Origin: Methylomonas sp. LW13
GTDB taxonomy: Bacteria; Pseudomonadota; Gammaproteobacteria; Methylococcales; Methylomonadaceae
Direction of reading: 5' to 3'
DNA: 64,000 bases
Assembly: GCF_016865255.1 (NCBI RefSeq)
Contig: NZ_CP033381.1
Coordinates: forward strand, 310,001 to 374,000
Shown here: piece by piece, positions 38,612 to 45,500 of the stretch
How positions within the stretch are numbered: position 1 is the stretch's first letter
How the letters are laid out: the number at the start of each line of letters is the position of its first letter
Notes under the pieces: generated by a model
What the model was told of the DNA's origin: nothing
The model's input: only the letters and a program-made list of their open reading frames with translations
Databases searched by the model: none
Translations under genes and position numbers: made by a program

Positions 38612-38787
38612 TATAGCTATGTGCGACCAATGAGTAAATTCGTCAGGTTTGGCGAGTGTGGTGTTGTTGATGCGTGCATCAAGCTAACTGTTCCAGCCTG
38701 GCCAAGTGTGTCGAATTTTAAGCGGATGATATTGGAGGCTAGGTACAGCCTAAAACATAATGGCTTGATAACCAAGCCATTTTTTTA
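38612..38787 (+). ncRNA. Candidate small RNA: hairpins ending at an orphan terminator
   Basis: This gene-free segment contains a GATGC/GCATC hairpin near 38666-38677, an AGGCT/AGCCT hairpin near 38737-38752 and then a strong intrinsic terminator. No coding frame leads into the terminator. A small RNA would explain the arrangement. So would the leftover 3' end of the deleted glycosyltransferase operon. No promoter was identified. Confidence 0.25.
38760..38787 (+). terminator. Strong intrinsic terminator without an obvious gene
   Basis: A perfect 8-bp stem ATGGCTTG/CAAGCCAT with a 5-base loop is followed directly by TTTTTTATTTT. The nearest upstream coding sequence on this strand is the pseudogene remnant 450 bases away. 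Confidence 0.8.
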
Positions 38788-38891
38788 TTTTAATTAAATC
38801 TTAATGGTGTACCGAAGCCTGCTTTCTGGTCTGATCTGGACGATTTGGGAGTATTCACAGAGGGCTAGGAGGCACGCTACAGGCCTTGATT

Positions 38892-39059
38892 GGCAACGCC
38901 GGAGGCATTGTCGGTACCGATGAAGCGTCTGGGGGTACCGCCAGGAGCGTTGTTGGCACCGCTGAGCCTTCTGTGGGTACCTCCAGGTGTTTTGTGGGTG
39001 CCGATGAACTTTCTATGGTTGCCGCCCATTGGTTTGTCGGCAACCATGAGCTAGTCATG
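38892..39059. repeat. Eight-unit tandem array with exact 21-bp period
   Basis: Units begin at 38892, 38913, 38934, 38955, 38976, 38997, 39018 and 39039, each with GGYACC(G) or a near variant (GGCAACG, GGTACCG twice, GGCACCG, GGTACCT, GGTGCCG, GTTGCCG, GGCAACC). The 14 bases after the core vary but tend to alternate between an ATGAA/CTGAG-like and a CCAGG-like form. Both strands have an open frame through the array; on the plus strand it would read as V-G-T-x-x-x-S heptads. No start signal or family supports a protein. Confidence 0.75.
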
Positions 39060-39213
39060 AGTGCGGACGCGACATTTAGCCGCACCAGCAAAGGCTTGTA
39101 GAGCTTCTTATAATGTATATAGAATTAATTAAGCCGTTAGAGTTTCGCCGTCGATTTTGGTTAGCTCTACGGTGAAGTCTGCCGCGCCGATGTCTGTGCG
39201 GTATTGCGTTTTT

Positions 39214-39380
39214 TAAGCGTCTAAAAATCCCGTTTCCTCCCGCTCCCACTGGGCATAACGGCGCGGGCTAGGGTGAGAAGGCAATAAACTAGTGCTTTAA
39301 TACCCTCACCCTAACCTTCTCCTTTATCCCCCGCGGGTACTGGGGGAGAAGGGGCTATTTCGGTTTTTTACGACATCCCC
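39214..39380. repeat. MITE-like palindromic element, type B
   Basis: The left end is AAGCGTCTAAAAATCCCG at about 39215. The right end, TTTTTTACGACATCCCC at 39363-39379, is the inverted form of the boundary at 18773. The core has GGGCTAGGGTGAGAAGG and CCCTCACCCTAACCTTCTCC, with a Gly-codon-like CCCCGCGGGTACTGGGGG insertion. A further partial end, TTTTTTGAGGTATCCCTC, follows at about 39407-39424, just before the next gene. Confidence 0.6.
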
Positions 39381-39447
39381 CTAGAGTGAGAAGGCGGTTT
39401 CTTAATTTTTTGAGGTATCCCTCTGATAACAATATGGAGAATTCAAA

Positions 39448-40068
39448 ATGGCTAAATCCGATTATTTTCCGCACCCTGATAGCGATTTATTGATTTGGCA
39501 TGATCGTTTTAAGGTCAATCTCGCCGCGCGTCAGGCGGAATTTGGTTTATCCGCCGAGGATATTGCTAGTGTCGATAGCGATAATCAGGAGTTACATACC
39601 AAGATCAGCGAAGTAAATGCCGCTTCTGCGGCAGCAAGGCATGCCACGGCGGCTAAAACTGCCAGTCGCAATAATATCGAAAGCCGAGTGAGAGCCCTAG
39701 TCAGACGCATCAAGGCGCATCCGGCTTATTCCGATGCTTTGGGTAATTTGCTCGGCATTATAGGCTCGGAAGATACCACCAAGCTTAACGACGCTAAACC
39801 GGTTTTGACCGGTGTAGATCAAACGGGCGGCGTGGTGGTTCTCAATTTTGTTAAATCCAAGAGCGACGGTATCAATATCTATTGTCAGCGCGAGGGGGAG
39901 GCGGAGTTTGTGTTTTTAGCCAGGGATACGATACCGCCTTATATCGATAACCGGCCTTTACTGGTTGCCGGCAAGCCGGAACTGCGCCGCTATACAGCGG
40001 TTTATATCTTGAAGGACGCCGAGGTTGGTCAATATAGTGATGAGCTGGTGGTTAATTGTGCACCTTGA
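39448..40068 (+). CDS. Conserved-looking protein of unknown function, coiled N-terminus and beta-rich C-terminus
   Basis: This 206-residue soluble protein has no signal peptide. Residues 1-105 are helical and Ala/Ser-rich, beginning YFPHPDSDLLIWHDRF. Residues about 120-206 look like an FN3-type beta-sandwich (PVLTGVDQTGGVVVLNFVKS, INIYCQREGEAEFVFLARDT, YTAVYILKDAEVGQYSDELVV). AATATGGAGAATTC before the ATG gives a good Shine-Dalgarno. It is isolated between palindromic elements. The family is not recognised with confidence; similar stand-alone proteins occur in environmental bacteria, from memory only. Confidence 0.7.
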   Translation: MAKSDYFPHPDSDLLIWHDRFKVNLAARQAEFGLSAEDIASVDSDNQELHTKISEVNAASAAARHATAAKTASRNNIESRVRALVRRIKAHPAYSDALGNLLGIIGSEDTTKLNDAKPVLTGVDQTGGVVVLNFVKSKSDGINIYCQREGEAEFVFLARDTIPPYIDNRPLLVAGKPELRRYTAVYILKDAEVGQYSDELVVNCAP

Positions 40069-40115
40069 CCGCGCTGGTTTTCTGAACGCTTTAGCTATGG
40101 CAGCGCTCCTTAAAC

Positions 40116-40260
40116 TTATAGGAGACTGCTAAAAATTTAAAAATCTCTTATCAGCAGGGCACAAAGGAGAAAGTTGGGATGAGGGGGTTAAAATCATTAT
40201 TTACCCCCTCACCCTAGCCCTCTCCCATAGGGAGAGGGGATTTTTAGAGGTTCCCTATAG
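40116..40260. repeat. MITE-like palindromic element, type B
   Basis: The left end CTTATAGGAGACTGCTAAAAA and the right end, read on the minus strand as CTATAGGGAACCTCTAAAAA, are inverted copies. The interior has GGAGAAAGTTGGGATGAGGG and CCCTCACCCTAGCCCTCTCCC/GGGAGAGGGG. The element starts about 50 bases after the stop of the unknown protein. Confidence 0.65.
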
Positions 40261-40307
40261 CTATCGGAAGTTCTCGCGTATCTACTGGGCTAAACCATAG
40301 GGTTGGT

Positions 40308-40441
40308 CAATATCGTTAAGTTAAGCCCCCCTATCCTACTGTAGAGGATAGGGGTGAGGAGAATACTTATCCCAGCGTTCTCCTTTATACCCCGGGTGCT
40401 GAGGGAGAAGGAGCTGGTTATCCTTAACTTAACGGTATTGC
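40308..40441. repeat. MITE-like palindromic element, type A (best-preserved copy)
   Basis: The termini are CAATATCGTTAAGTTAAG at 40308-40325 and, on the minus strand from 40440, CAATACCGTTAAGTTAAG, a 17 of 18 match. The element is about 134 bp with internal modules GAGGATAGGGGTGAGG and GTTCTCC/GGAGAAGGAGC. No coding potential. It defines the type A terminal inverted repeat. Confidence 0.75.
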
Positions 40442-40593
40442 ACGCAGGCGGGAATGCGAGCACGCTTGATTGGTATCCCTTTATTTAGTCGAATTGGTCT
40501 GCTCTGAATTGACTCCGGAGGCAAATATAGCGATGCTAGGGGTGACAAAATTAAAAACATCACTTTTCAATTAACCGCCCGATGGAGCACGGA

Positions 40594-41373
40594 ATGCAAG
40601 CAATCAAGTCAGTAGATATTTTCGGAATACGCTTCCCTATTCTGGATTACGAGCTTACGTTACAACTATTTCAGGAGTGGATCGCCAGCGGCCAAGCCCA
40701 TCAGGTCTGTATCGCCAATGTGCATACCACCGTGGCCTGTCTCACCGATCATGAGTTGCGCGATATTTCCAACAAAGCCTTATCCACCATGGATGGGCTG
40801 CCTTTGGTTTGGTACGCCAAGCTGGTGCATCAAGCGCCGATTAAAACCCGAGTTTGCGGGCCGGACTTGATGTTGAAATGCCTGGATCACGGGCAGCAGT
40901 TGGGCTGGCGGCATTTTTTTCTCGGCGGTAAAGACGAGGTCTTGGCGGATTTGGTCGCCAACATCTGCAAGCGTTATCCGCAAGCAGAGCTTGTGGGCTG
41001 GCATTCTCCGCCGTTTCGGCCCTTGTCCACAGAAGAAGATCAACAATTGGTCGATTTGATCAACGCCGCCAGGCCGGATTTTCTCTGGGTGGGCTTAGGC
41101 GCGCCCAAGCAGGAAAAATGGATTGCGGCGCATCTGGACAGAGTGCATGTGCCGGTGCAATTGGGGGTGGGCGCGGCTTTTGATTTTCACTCCGGACACA
41201 TCAAGCGGGCGCCGCTGTGGATGCAAAAAAGCGGTTTGGAATGGTGCTATCGGATGGCTAAGGATAGGCGGCTGGTTAAACGTTATTTTTCCACCAACCC
41301 GGTGTTTCTACTACGTTTTGCCTGGGATTTTTTGCAGATTAGAGTGTTGAAGCGTTCGGCGGTTGCTTCTTAA
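40594..41373 (+). CDS. WecG/TagA/CpsF family glycosyltransferase (GT26)
   Basis: This 259-residue protein covers the whole family. It has CIANVHTTVACLTDHELRDI, LSTMDGLPLVWYAK, RVCGPDLM, FFLGGKDEVL, GWHSPPFRPL, DFLWVGLGAPKQEKWI and GVGAAFDFHSGHIKRAPLWMQKSGLEW, with the conserved Asp and Arg/Gln positions. It would transfer a HexNAc/HexNAcA-type sugar to a lipid-linked acceptor. The ATG at 40594 has GGAG seven bases upstream; an in-frame ATG at 40582 is less likely. It lies outside the AT-rich core, between type A elements. Confidence 0.9.
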   Translation: MQAIKSVDIFGIRFPILDYELTLQLFQEWIASGQAHQVCIANVHTTVACLTDHELRDISNKALSTMDGLPLVWYAKLVHQAPIKTRVCGPDLMLKCLDHGQQLGWRHFFLGGKDEVLADLVANICKRYPQAELVGWHSPPFRPLSTEEDQQLVDLINAARPDFLWVGLGAPKQEKWIAAHLDRVHVPVQLGVGAAFDFHSGHIKRAPLWMQKSGLEWCYRMAKDRRLVKRYFSTNPVFLLRFAWDFLQIRVLKRSAVAS

Positions 41374-41387
41374 AGGTCATCAACCAA

Positions 41388-41437
41388 TGCGCTAAATAAC
41401 GTCCCAAAAATCCCCCTTACTAAGGGAGAGAGCTAGA
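41388..41437. repeat. Truncated type B element
   Basis: AACGTCCCAAAAATCCCCC with CTTACTAAGGGAGAG is the left end and first hairpin of a type B element. It breaks off at GCTAGAG, exactly where a type A element begins, which suggests that A inserted into B. Confidence 0.4.
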
Positions 41438-41439
41438 GT

Positions 41440-41598
41440 TAATACCGTTAAGTTAAGCCCCCTCTCCTGCTGGAGAGGGTTGGGGTGAGGAGAATAAATA
41501 AGGCAAAGAACTTTATTGATCCCCTCATCCCAGCCTTCTCCTTTATGCCCAGTGGGTACTGAGGGAGAAGGGGCTGCCCGTCTTTAAGTTATGTGCAG
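41440..41598. repeat. MITE-like palindromic element, type A
   Basis: The left terminus TAATACCGTTAAGTTAAG (41440-41457) matches the type A end at 17 of 18 positions. The right end near CTTTAAGTTATG is degenerate. The core is CCTCTCCTGCTGGAGAGGGTTGGGG-type, followed by CCCTCATCCCAGCCTTCTCC and GGGAGAAGGGGC. The element fills the gap between the glycosyltransferase and gltA. Confidence 0.65.
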
Positions 41599-41635
41599 TT
41601 GTCCAGAAGGATAGGGGACTTAACTATTTATTTTA

Positions 41636-42931
41636 TCACCGATTAGAAATCGATTTCACGTCCCTAGTCGTCACACCTTTATACAACTGGCGCGGGCGGC
41701 CGATTTTCAATTCGGGATCGGAGATCATTTCGTCCCATTGCGCGATCCAGCCCACCGAGCGGGCCAAAGCAAAGATGGCGGTGAACATTTCGGTCGGGAT
41801 GCCTAGAGCGCGGAGGACGATGCCGGAATAGAAATCCACGTTGGGGTAGAGTTTTTTCTCGACGAAGTATGGGTCTTCCAGGGCAATGCGCTCCAGTTCC
41901 ATCGCCAGTTTGAACAGGCGGTCGTCGTTCAGATTCAATTCGTCCAACACTTCGTGGCAGGTTTGCCGCATCAGTTTGGCGCGCGGGTCGTAGTTTTTGT
42001 AAACCCGGTGACCAAAACCCATCAAGCGGAACGGATCGTTTTTATCCTTGGCTCTGGCGACATATTCGCCGATTTTCGACACATCGCCGATTTCTTCCAG
42101 CATGTTCAACACCGCCTCGTTGGCGCCGCCGTGTGCCGCGCCCCACAGGCAGGCAATACCGGCCGCGACGCAAGCGTAAGGGTTGGCGCCGCTGGATCCG
42201 GCCAGTCGCACGGTGGAGGTAGATGCGTTTTGTTCGTGGTCGGCATGCAGGATCAGGATTCTATCCAACGCTCTGACCAACACCGGATTGGCCAGATAAT
42301 CTTCGCCAGGGTCGCCGTGCATCATGCGCATAAAGTTTTCCGCATAGCCCAGTTTGCGTTTGGGATAGATAAACGGCATGCCGATGCTGTATTTGTAGCA
42401 CATTGCCACCATGGTCGGCATTTTTGCGATAAGGCGGATGGCGGAGATGTACCGGTCTTCCTTGCAGTTGATGTCCATTACTTCGTGATAGAACGCCGAC
42501 AGTGCGCCGACTACACCCACCAATACCGCCATCGGGTGTGCGTCACGGCGGAAGCCGCTGTAAAATTTGATCAGCTGTTCGTGCACCATCACATGCTGGC
42601 TAATGGTAGTGACGAAGCCTTTCATTTCCGAGCCGTTGGGCAGGTCGCCGTTCAGCAGCAGATAACAGACTTCCAGAAAATCGCATTTTTCCGCCAGTTG
42701 TTCGATGGGATAGCCCCGATACAACAGTACGCCGGCGTCGCCGTCGATGAAGGTGATTTTTGACGTACAGCTGGCGGTGGAGGTAAAGCCGGGGTCGTAA
42801 GTAAAATGGCCGGTCTGTGCGTATAAAGACCGAATATCGATGACGGACGGACCCATGGTGCCGGGTGTGACCGGTAATTCGATTACGCGGTCTTGGTCTT
42901 CCTGTTTTAACGTCACTTTTTTATCAGTCAT
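41636..42931 (-). CDS. gltA: Citrate synthase GltA
   Basis: This is a 431-residue type II citrate synthase. Hallmarks are [23 protein letters not shown] at the N-terminus, the [14 protein letters not shown] block, [13 protein letters not shown] with the catalytic His, [14 protein letters not shown] with the second His, and the late [16 protein letters not shown] with the catalytic Asp. It condenses acetyl-CoA and oxaloacetate. A GGAG-type Shine-Dalgarno lies just before the start. The gene is monocistronic here. Confidence 0.97.
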   Translation of the reverse strand: MTDKKVTLKQEDQDRVIELPVTPGTMGPSVIDIRSLYAQTGHFTYDPGFTSTASCTSKITFIDGDAGVLLYRGYPIEQLAEKCDFLEVCYLLLNGDLPNGSEMKGFVTTISQHVMVHEQLIKFYSGFRRDAHPMAVLVGVVGALSAFYHEVMDINCKEDRYISAIRLIAKMPTMVAMCYKYSIGMPFIYPKRKLGYAENFMRMMHGDPGEDYLANPVLVRALDRILILHADHEQNASTSTVRLAGSSGANPYACVAAGIACLWGAAHGGANEAVLNMLEEIGDVSKIGEYVARAKDKNDPFRLMGFGHRVYKNYDPRAKLMRQTCHEVLDELNLNDDRLFKLAMELERIALEDPYFVEKKLYPNVDFYSGIVLRALGIPTEMFTAIFALARSVGWIAQWDEMISDPELKIGRPRQLYKGVTTRDVKSISNR

Positions 42932-43279
42932 GTCAAATTCTCCGGAGAGCTAGCTGTTGAGAAGGGGATGGTTTGTATTCTATTGCAAATAGCGAATAAA
43001 CACAGCTTTAGATCGGGATTGTTTACAATTTAACGAAAAACGAGGGCCTGATTGATGGATTTCGCGTTGCGCTACCCGGCCTAAGGGACTGGGATGGCAA
43101 ATTTCGAGGATGGGTAGCGCAATGCGAAACCCGTTGCCTGCGCTGTCACAGTTGAGGGCGCAGGCGTCTTTGCAGACGTCAATGGTCTTGGCTATTCAAG
43201 ACGTCCCGGAATCGCTAAAATTCTGGGGCAACTCGGTGTTTGCCTCTTCTGATGCTAGGCCCCCCCCCTCAAGGGCGGT
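42932..43279. other. Intergenic stretch with a long palindrome
   Basis: These 348 bases contain the gltA promoter region on the left and one long inverted repeat (43060-43129). A run of eight or nine C residues lies near 43260, just downstream of the HupE-like gene. No gene is seen. Confidence 0.4.
43060..43129. repeat. Long imperfect inverted repeat (REP-like)
   Basis: TTTCGCGTTGCGCTACCC at 43060-43077 pairs with GGGTAGCGCAATGCGAAA at 43112-43129, 17 of 18 positions, with a 34-base loop. The arm sequence resembles REP-type palindromes dispersed in many proteobacteria. No T-tract follows on either strand, so it is not an obvious intrinsic terminator. Confidence 0.6.
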
Positions 43280-44404
43280 TTACAAAACCGTCCGCTCCAA
43301 CAGCCAATAGGCCCCCATCAAGGCTACCATGGCCGAACAACCTTTCAAGAATTTCTCGGCAAATGCAGGCTTGTTGTTTAGCCACCAGATGATAGGCAAC
43401 ACCACCGATGCCACCGCGATTTGGCCGGTTTCTATGCCTAGGTTAAACGACAGCAAGGGCAATAAGATGCCGGTGTCGCCGCTGGAAATATTCATTTCCC
43501 GCAGCACACTGGCAAAGCCAAAGCCATGGATCAAGCCAAAGCCGAAGGTCAGCCATTGCCGGCCCTTGGGGTGGTCGCCGCGCATGATGTTTTCCACTGC
43601 CACGTAAATAATGGTCAACGCAATCACCGGTTCGACGAAGCTGCTGGGTAGCTCAATGATGTTCAGCCCTGCACACGCCAAGGTGATGGAATGGGCGATG
43701 GTAAAGAAGGTGACGATCTTGATCGCCGGCCAGAAACTATGCGTGACTGCCAGCAAGGCAAACAGGAATAACAGGTGGTCGTAACCGGTGAGGATGTGCT
43801 CGATGCCCAGCTTCAAAAAATCGGCAAACGCGGAAAATCGGGAATCGTTTTGCGCCACGGATTGATCGGCAGGAGACAATGCCCATTGCAACTGGTCGTC
43901 GGCCCTGCTTAGCATTTTCTCGCTTAGCGTTTTACCGGCGGCGTCGCGCACCGTGACATACTGCTGATGCCCGTCAGGTAGCCAGGCCAATAACTTGGAT
44001 TGCACCTGTAACTGTTGGTGCGGCACAGATTGAAAAATAAATTCGACATGGGCGTTGTTCTGTTCGTCGTAAACGACAGCCCCCGGCGCCACGGCTTGCA
44101 CATCAACGCTATCAATATTAACCCGCAACTGCGCAGCCAGCATTTTGGCGATGTCCGGCTTGGCCGCTTCGCGCTCCGCGGCGCTGACTTCCGCATCCAG
44201 GTCGCTGTCCATCGGCGCAAAGGCTTCGATGTCTTGCAGGGCAAAGGTCAATTTAGCGATAACTTGGTCGGATTTGACAGTCACATCGATTGAGCTAAGG
44301 CCAGGGGCGTGCGCCGCTGCCCAGCCCGATGGCAGCAGCAAACAAACCAGCAGCAGGCATTGCCAGCAGGCAAACAGCCTAAGCATTTTCCATCCGCTCG
44401 TCAT
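43280..44404 (-). CDS. HupE/UreJ-type membrane protein with N-terminal periplasmic domain
   Basis: This is a 374-residue protein. A signal segment (about 8-31) is followed by a soluble domain of about 170 residues and then a six-helix C-terminal HupE/UreJ_2 domain. That domain contains LGIEHILTGYDHLLFLFALLAV, TFFTIAHSITL and GFGLIHGFGFASVLRE, whose His/Asp residues are the presumed metal path. HupE/UreJ proteins are Ni or other metal transporters. Here the operon with CopC argues for copper, by inference. Its ATG overlaps the preceding stop (TAATG), so the two are translationally coupled. Confidence 0.8.
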   Translation of the reverse strand: MTSGWKMLRLFACWQCLLLVCLLLPSGWAAAHAPGLSSIDVTVKSDQVIAKLTFALQDIEAFAPMDSDLDAEVSAAEREAAKPDIAKMLAAQLRVNIDSVDVQAVAPGAVVYDEQNNAHVEFIFQSVPHQQLQVQSKLLAWLPDGHQQYVTVRDAAGKTLSEKMLSRADDQLQWALSPADQSVAQNDSRFSAFADFLKLGIEHILTGYDHLLFLFALLAVTHSFWPAIKIVTFFTIAHSITLACAGLNIIELPSSFVEPVIALTIIYVAVENIMRGDHPKGRQWLTFGFGLIHGFGFASVLREMNISSGDTGILLPLLSFNLGIETGQIAVASVVLPIIWWLNNKPAFAEKFLKGCSAMVALMGAYWLLERTVL

Positions 44405-45072
44405 TAGGGCTGTTCCCCATTACCATTGATTTGCGCGGCTTTTCTACGTTTGTGCAGGTAAACCAAAAATCCCAGCACCAGCAGCACCAAGGCCACCACG
44501 CCACCTATTGCCACTAGTGGTAAATCGGCGCCCTGGGGATCGACACCCACTTCCAGCGCAATGCGGAATTTATCATCGTCTTCCATCGCTTCGCCGATCA
44601 ACAGATACAGCACATAATCGCCGGTTTTATCCACATCGGCTTGCGCTTCTACCGCGCCTTTCGGATAAAGTTTGGACGGGATTTCGGCGACTGTGCGGAT
44701 TTCGCGCACATCATCCGGCGCTTTCTGGCCGGTTTTTTCCACTTCCACCAATTTAATGCCAATCGGCGTGGCGCGAATATCGCGGTCGATCAAATCGGCG
44801 GTGAAAAACATCTTGCCGGCTCTGGGGATTTTCTGACAAAACGGCACAAAAGCAGCTTTAGGATCAGGATTTTTATCGTTTTTATCCGGCTGCAGATAAG
44901 CGCTGAAGTGCACCGCGTAAAAATCGTTGGCGATGATGCAATCCAAATCCGGACGATTGCCCAGTGCATTAGATTGTTTGGTACCGAAGCCAAGTTTGTC
45001 GCAACCGCTGAGTAAAACCACGCAGGCCACGAGCCCGGCGATAAAAAAGACGGGAAGTCGCTGAATATTCAT
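44404..45072 (-). CDS. Lipoprotein of unknown family with C-terminal TM helix
   Basis: This 222-residue protein has a signal peptide with lipobox LLSGC (Cys24). A soluble domain of about 150 residues has two further Cys (DLDCIIAN and VPFCQKIP) that could form a disulphide. A TM helix follows (about 187-205), then a basic tail HKRRK. A lipid anchor together with a C-terminal membrane span is unusual. No family is recognised. It sits between copC and the HupE-like gene and overlaps the latter's start, so a role with them is likely, for example as a metal-relay or assembly factor. Confidence 0.75.
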   Translation of the reverse strand: MNIQRLPVFFIAGLVACVVLLSGCDKLGFGTKQSNALGNRPDLDCIIANDFYAVHFSAYLQPDKNDKNPDPKAAFVPFCQKIPRAGKMFFTADLIDRDIRATPIGIKLVEVEKTGQKAPDDVREIRTVAEIPSKLYPKGAVEAQADVDKTGDYVLYLLIGEAMEDDDKFRIALEVGVDPQGADLPLVAIGGVVALVLLVLGFLVYLHKRRKAAQINGNGEQP

Positions 45073-45099
45073 AGAAATAAACCGATGGAAGAATGCAGA

Positions 45100-45483
45100 C
45101 TAGGGTTTGACGGTAAATTCGAATTTACCGGTGACTATGTGAGTGTCCTCGGAAACCACGCGGTAGCGAATAGTGTAGGTGCCCGGCGCCAGTGTTGGCA
45201 CAGTGGCGTAGATATTGGCACCATTGGTCAGACTTTGCGCGACGTCGTGGTTATCCACCCGCTTGCCGGTGCTGTCGATGACGGCCAGGGCTTTGTATTC
45301 GCTGCGGACTGCGTCGTTAAACCACAGGTCGATTTGCTTGGGCGATTCGGTGACGGTCTCGTCCTTGGCGGGTTGCGATTTCACTAGAATCGCGTGCGCA
45401 AATACTGAGACCGGGCTGAATAACGCGAGCGCCAACAAGCCGGGTTTTATTATTTTTGTTATGTCTAACTTGGGCATGACCAC
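45100..45483 (-). CDS. copC: Periplasmic copper-binding protein CopC
   Basis: This 127-residue protein has a signal peptide ending VSVFA, so the mature protein starts with His (H30, HAILVKSQP). That is the copper-ligating N-terminal His of CopC. The second site, Asp-x-His in SEDTHIVTGKFEF, is also present. It binds Cu(II) in the periplasm, usually passing it to CopD; no CopD is adjacent. Instead the downstream HupE-like protein may take its place. It is 17 bases from the upstream lipoprotein gene. Confidence 0.92.
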   Translation of the reverse strand: MVMPKLDITKIIKPGLLALALFSPVSVFAHAILVKSQPAKDETVTESPKQIDLWFNDAVRSEYKALAVIDSTGKRVDNHDVAQSLTNGANIYATVPTLAPGTYTIRYRVVSEDTHIVTGKFEFTVKP

Positions 45484-45500
45484 CTCTTAAAGTATAAAAA

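Larger units (their letters stand above)
38063..39447. other. Long region without an intact gene, rich in remnants and repeats
   Basis: This is 1.4 kb between the beta-helix gene and the gene at 39448. In order it holds a decayed WecG-family gene start (38113-38310), a type B palindromic element (38469-38611), a hairpin-rich segment ending in an intrinsic terminator (to 38787), an eight-unit 21-bp repeat (38892-39059) and a second type B element (39214-39380). It marks the right edge of the AT-rich island. Confidence 0.6.

Noticed and set aside
38892..39059. CRISPR array
   Set aside because: Units are only 21 bp, contiguous and imperfect, without spacers, and no cas genes are present.
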